This document shows, in pieces, positions 25,474-26,146 of a stretch of DNA of 26,146 nt. The translations under genes and the position numbers were made by a program. The notes beneath the pieces were generated by a model. That model had not been told where the DNA came from, ran no database searches, and saw only the letters and a list, made by a program, of their open reading frames with translations. Within the stretch, counting starts at the first letter, position 1. Each line of letters opens with the position of its first letter. This DNA comes from Coptodactyla brooksi (Eukaryota; Arthropoda; Insecta; Coleoptera; Scarabaeidae), in contig JAWQRM010000226.1 in the NCBI GenBank assembly GCA_033557675.1, forward strand, positions 1 through 26,146, in the 5' to 3' direction.

Positions 25474-26146
25474 ATTCATTTTATGGCAGTGTCTAACGAT
25501 TTTCTCGCGCGGTCTGCCATCTCTTCATCATTATCGGAAATGAATGGAACTAGGCAATCGACACTCATAGTTTGAAAACGTGAATTGTCATTGCGCGATC
25601 AGATATCTTTTTCTGACACAAATTTCCTAAAAACTATTTAATCAGGGGCACAAAAGGTGATTTCATGATTCGCAATCAAAACTTTTCTACTTACGGTTTC
25701 TTCGTCAGAAGGTGAACACACTGTCAAAGGCAATACTGGACGGTGACTCAAGTATCGGGTGTTCACAACTACCGCTCAAGTATTGAAATTGACTTTAAAA
25801 AGGAAATAGAGAAGAGCAAGAATTGAGTTCACTTAAGAGCTCAATTCAAGAGCGTCAAAACTTCTTGTACAGCTTTCCAAGAAATCTCGATAAAGGGCGT
25901 TTCTGGTTAAAAAATTTCCTAACAGGGAGGGTGGTTCTATCCTACCATCGCTTGGCTTGCAAACAAAAAGATTATTACAGCTATTATAACAGTATAATCG
26001 GTCTATTCGTGACATCCGTTGTTCTTCATCGGGGCATCTAAATAGTGGGATTATTTTGAGCTGGCCCAGTGAAAAATTAAATTCCTAATTATCTAGCTTC
26101 GTTTTGGGGGTAACACCAATAAATATTATCGTTATCACTTCCTAGG
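25474..26146. other. 3' flank of gene B
   Basis: There is no gene-like frame. An inverted repeat, GAATTGAG (25820-25827) against CTCAATTC (25840-25847), is present. ATTAAA occurs near 26075. The canonical AATAAA is at 26118-26123, close to the window end and about 650 nt after the stop. Either could serve gene B. Confidence 0.5.
26118..26123 (+). terminator. Possible poly(A) signal of gene B
   Basis: AATAAA is followed by T-rich sequence at the window edge. It is the only canonical plus-strand AATAAA I see after the gene B stop codon. The cleavage site would fall at or beyond the end of the window. Confidence 0.4.

Noticed and set aside
1..26146. Reading the series of large frames as a bacterial operon or phage region.
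   Set aside because: Frames are linked by short GT-AG introns with consistent phases, there are no ribosome-binding sites, and the low-complexity content is eukaryotic.

Overview
The window looks like nuclear DNA of an animal, most probably an insect. Protein-coding stretches are interrupted by short GT-AG introns (about 53-70 nt, with a few of 0.3-1.6 kb). Poly(A) signals are of the AATAAA type, and the introns carry small inverted-repeat elements. There is no sign of bacterial organisation. I cannot name the species; a beetle-like insect is only a guess.

Reading splice signals and reading-frame phase together, nearly the whole window resolves into two very large genes placed head to head. 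Gene A is on the minus strand (start codon 13055, stop 757). It has six coding exons: 13055-12924, 12860-12320, 11622-9088, 8773-8202, 6649-4916 and 4647-757. These total 9405 nt and give about 3134 residues. Gene B is on the plus strand (start codon 14074, stop 25473). It has ten coding exons: 14074-14217, 14271-16092, 17216-17641, 17704-18432, 18486-22020, 22090-22410, 23001-23325, 23384-24383, 24504-25285 and 25402-25473. These total 9156 nt and give about 3051 residues. Both sums are multiples of three and the chosen junctions keep phase.

The two proteins appear to be paralogues. Both begin with a tiny basic exon starting MYG. Both have an exon with a Cys-x7/8-Cys-x11-Trp motif. The first three introns have the same phases (0, 1, 1). 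Both carry an overlapping tandem splice donor before a VKT-containing exon, and a WKR-rich Pro block follows downstream. The proteins are dominated by Lys/Glu/Ser-rich low-complexity and coiled-coil sequence, with scattered Cys-pair motifs and several TQT-like peptides resembling dynein light chain LC8 binding sites. I recognise no enzyme domain and assign no function. A scaffold or structural role, perhaps cytoskeletal or sperm-related, is only a hypothesis.

Region by region: 1-756 is the 3' flank of gene A. 757-13055 is gene A, whose introns hold LTR-like fragments, a small inverted-repeat element, and an inverted-repeat element built around a 21-bp minisatellite. 13056-14073 is the shared divergent 5' region. 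14074-25473 is gene B, whose introns hold remnants of the same inverted-repeat family, a strong hairpin and a polypurine tract. 25474-26146 is the 3' flank of gene B.
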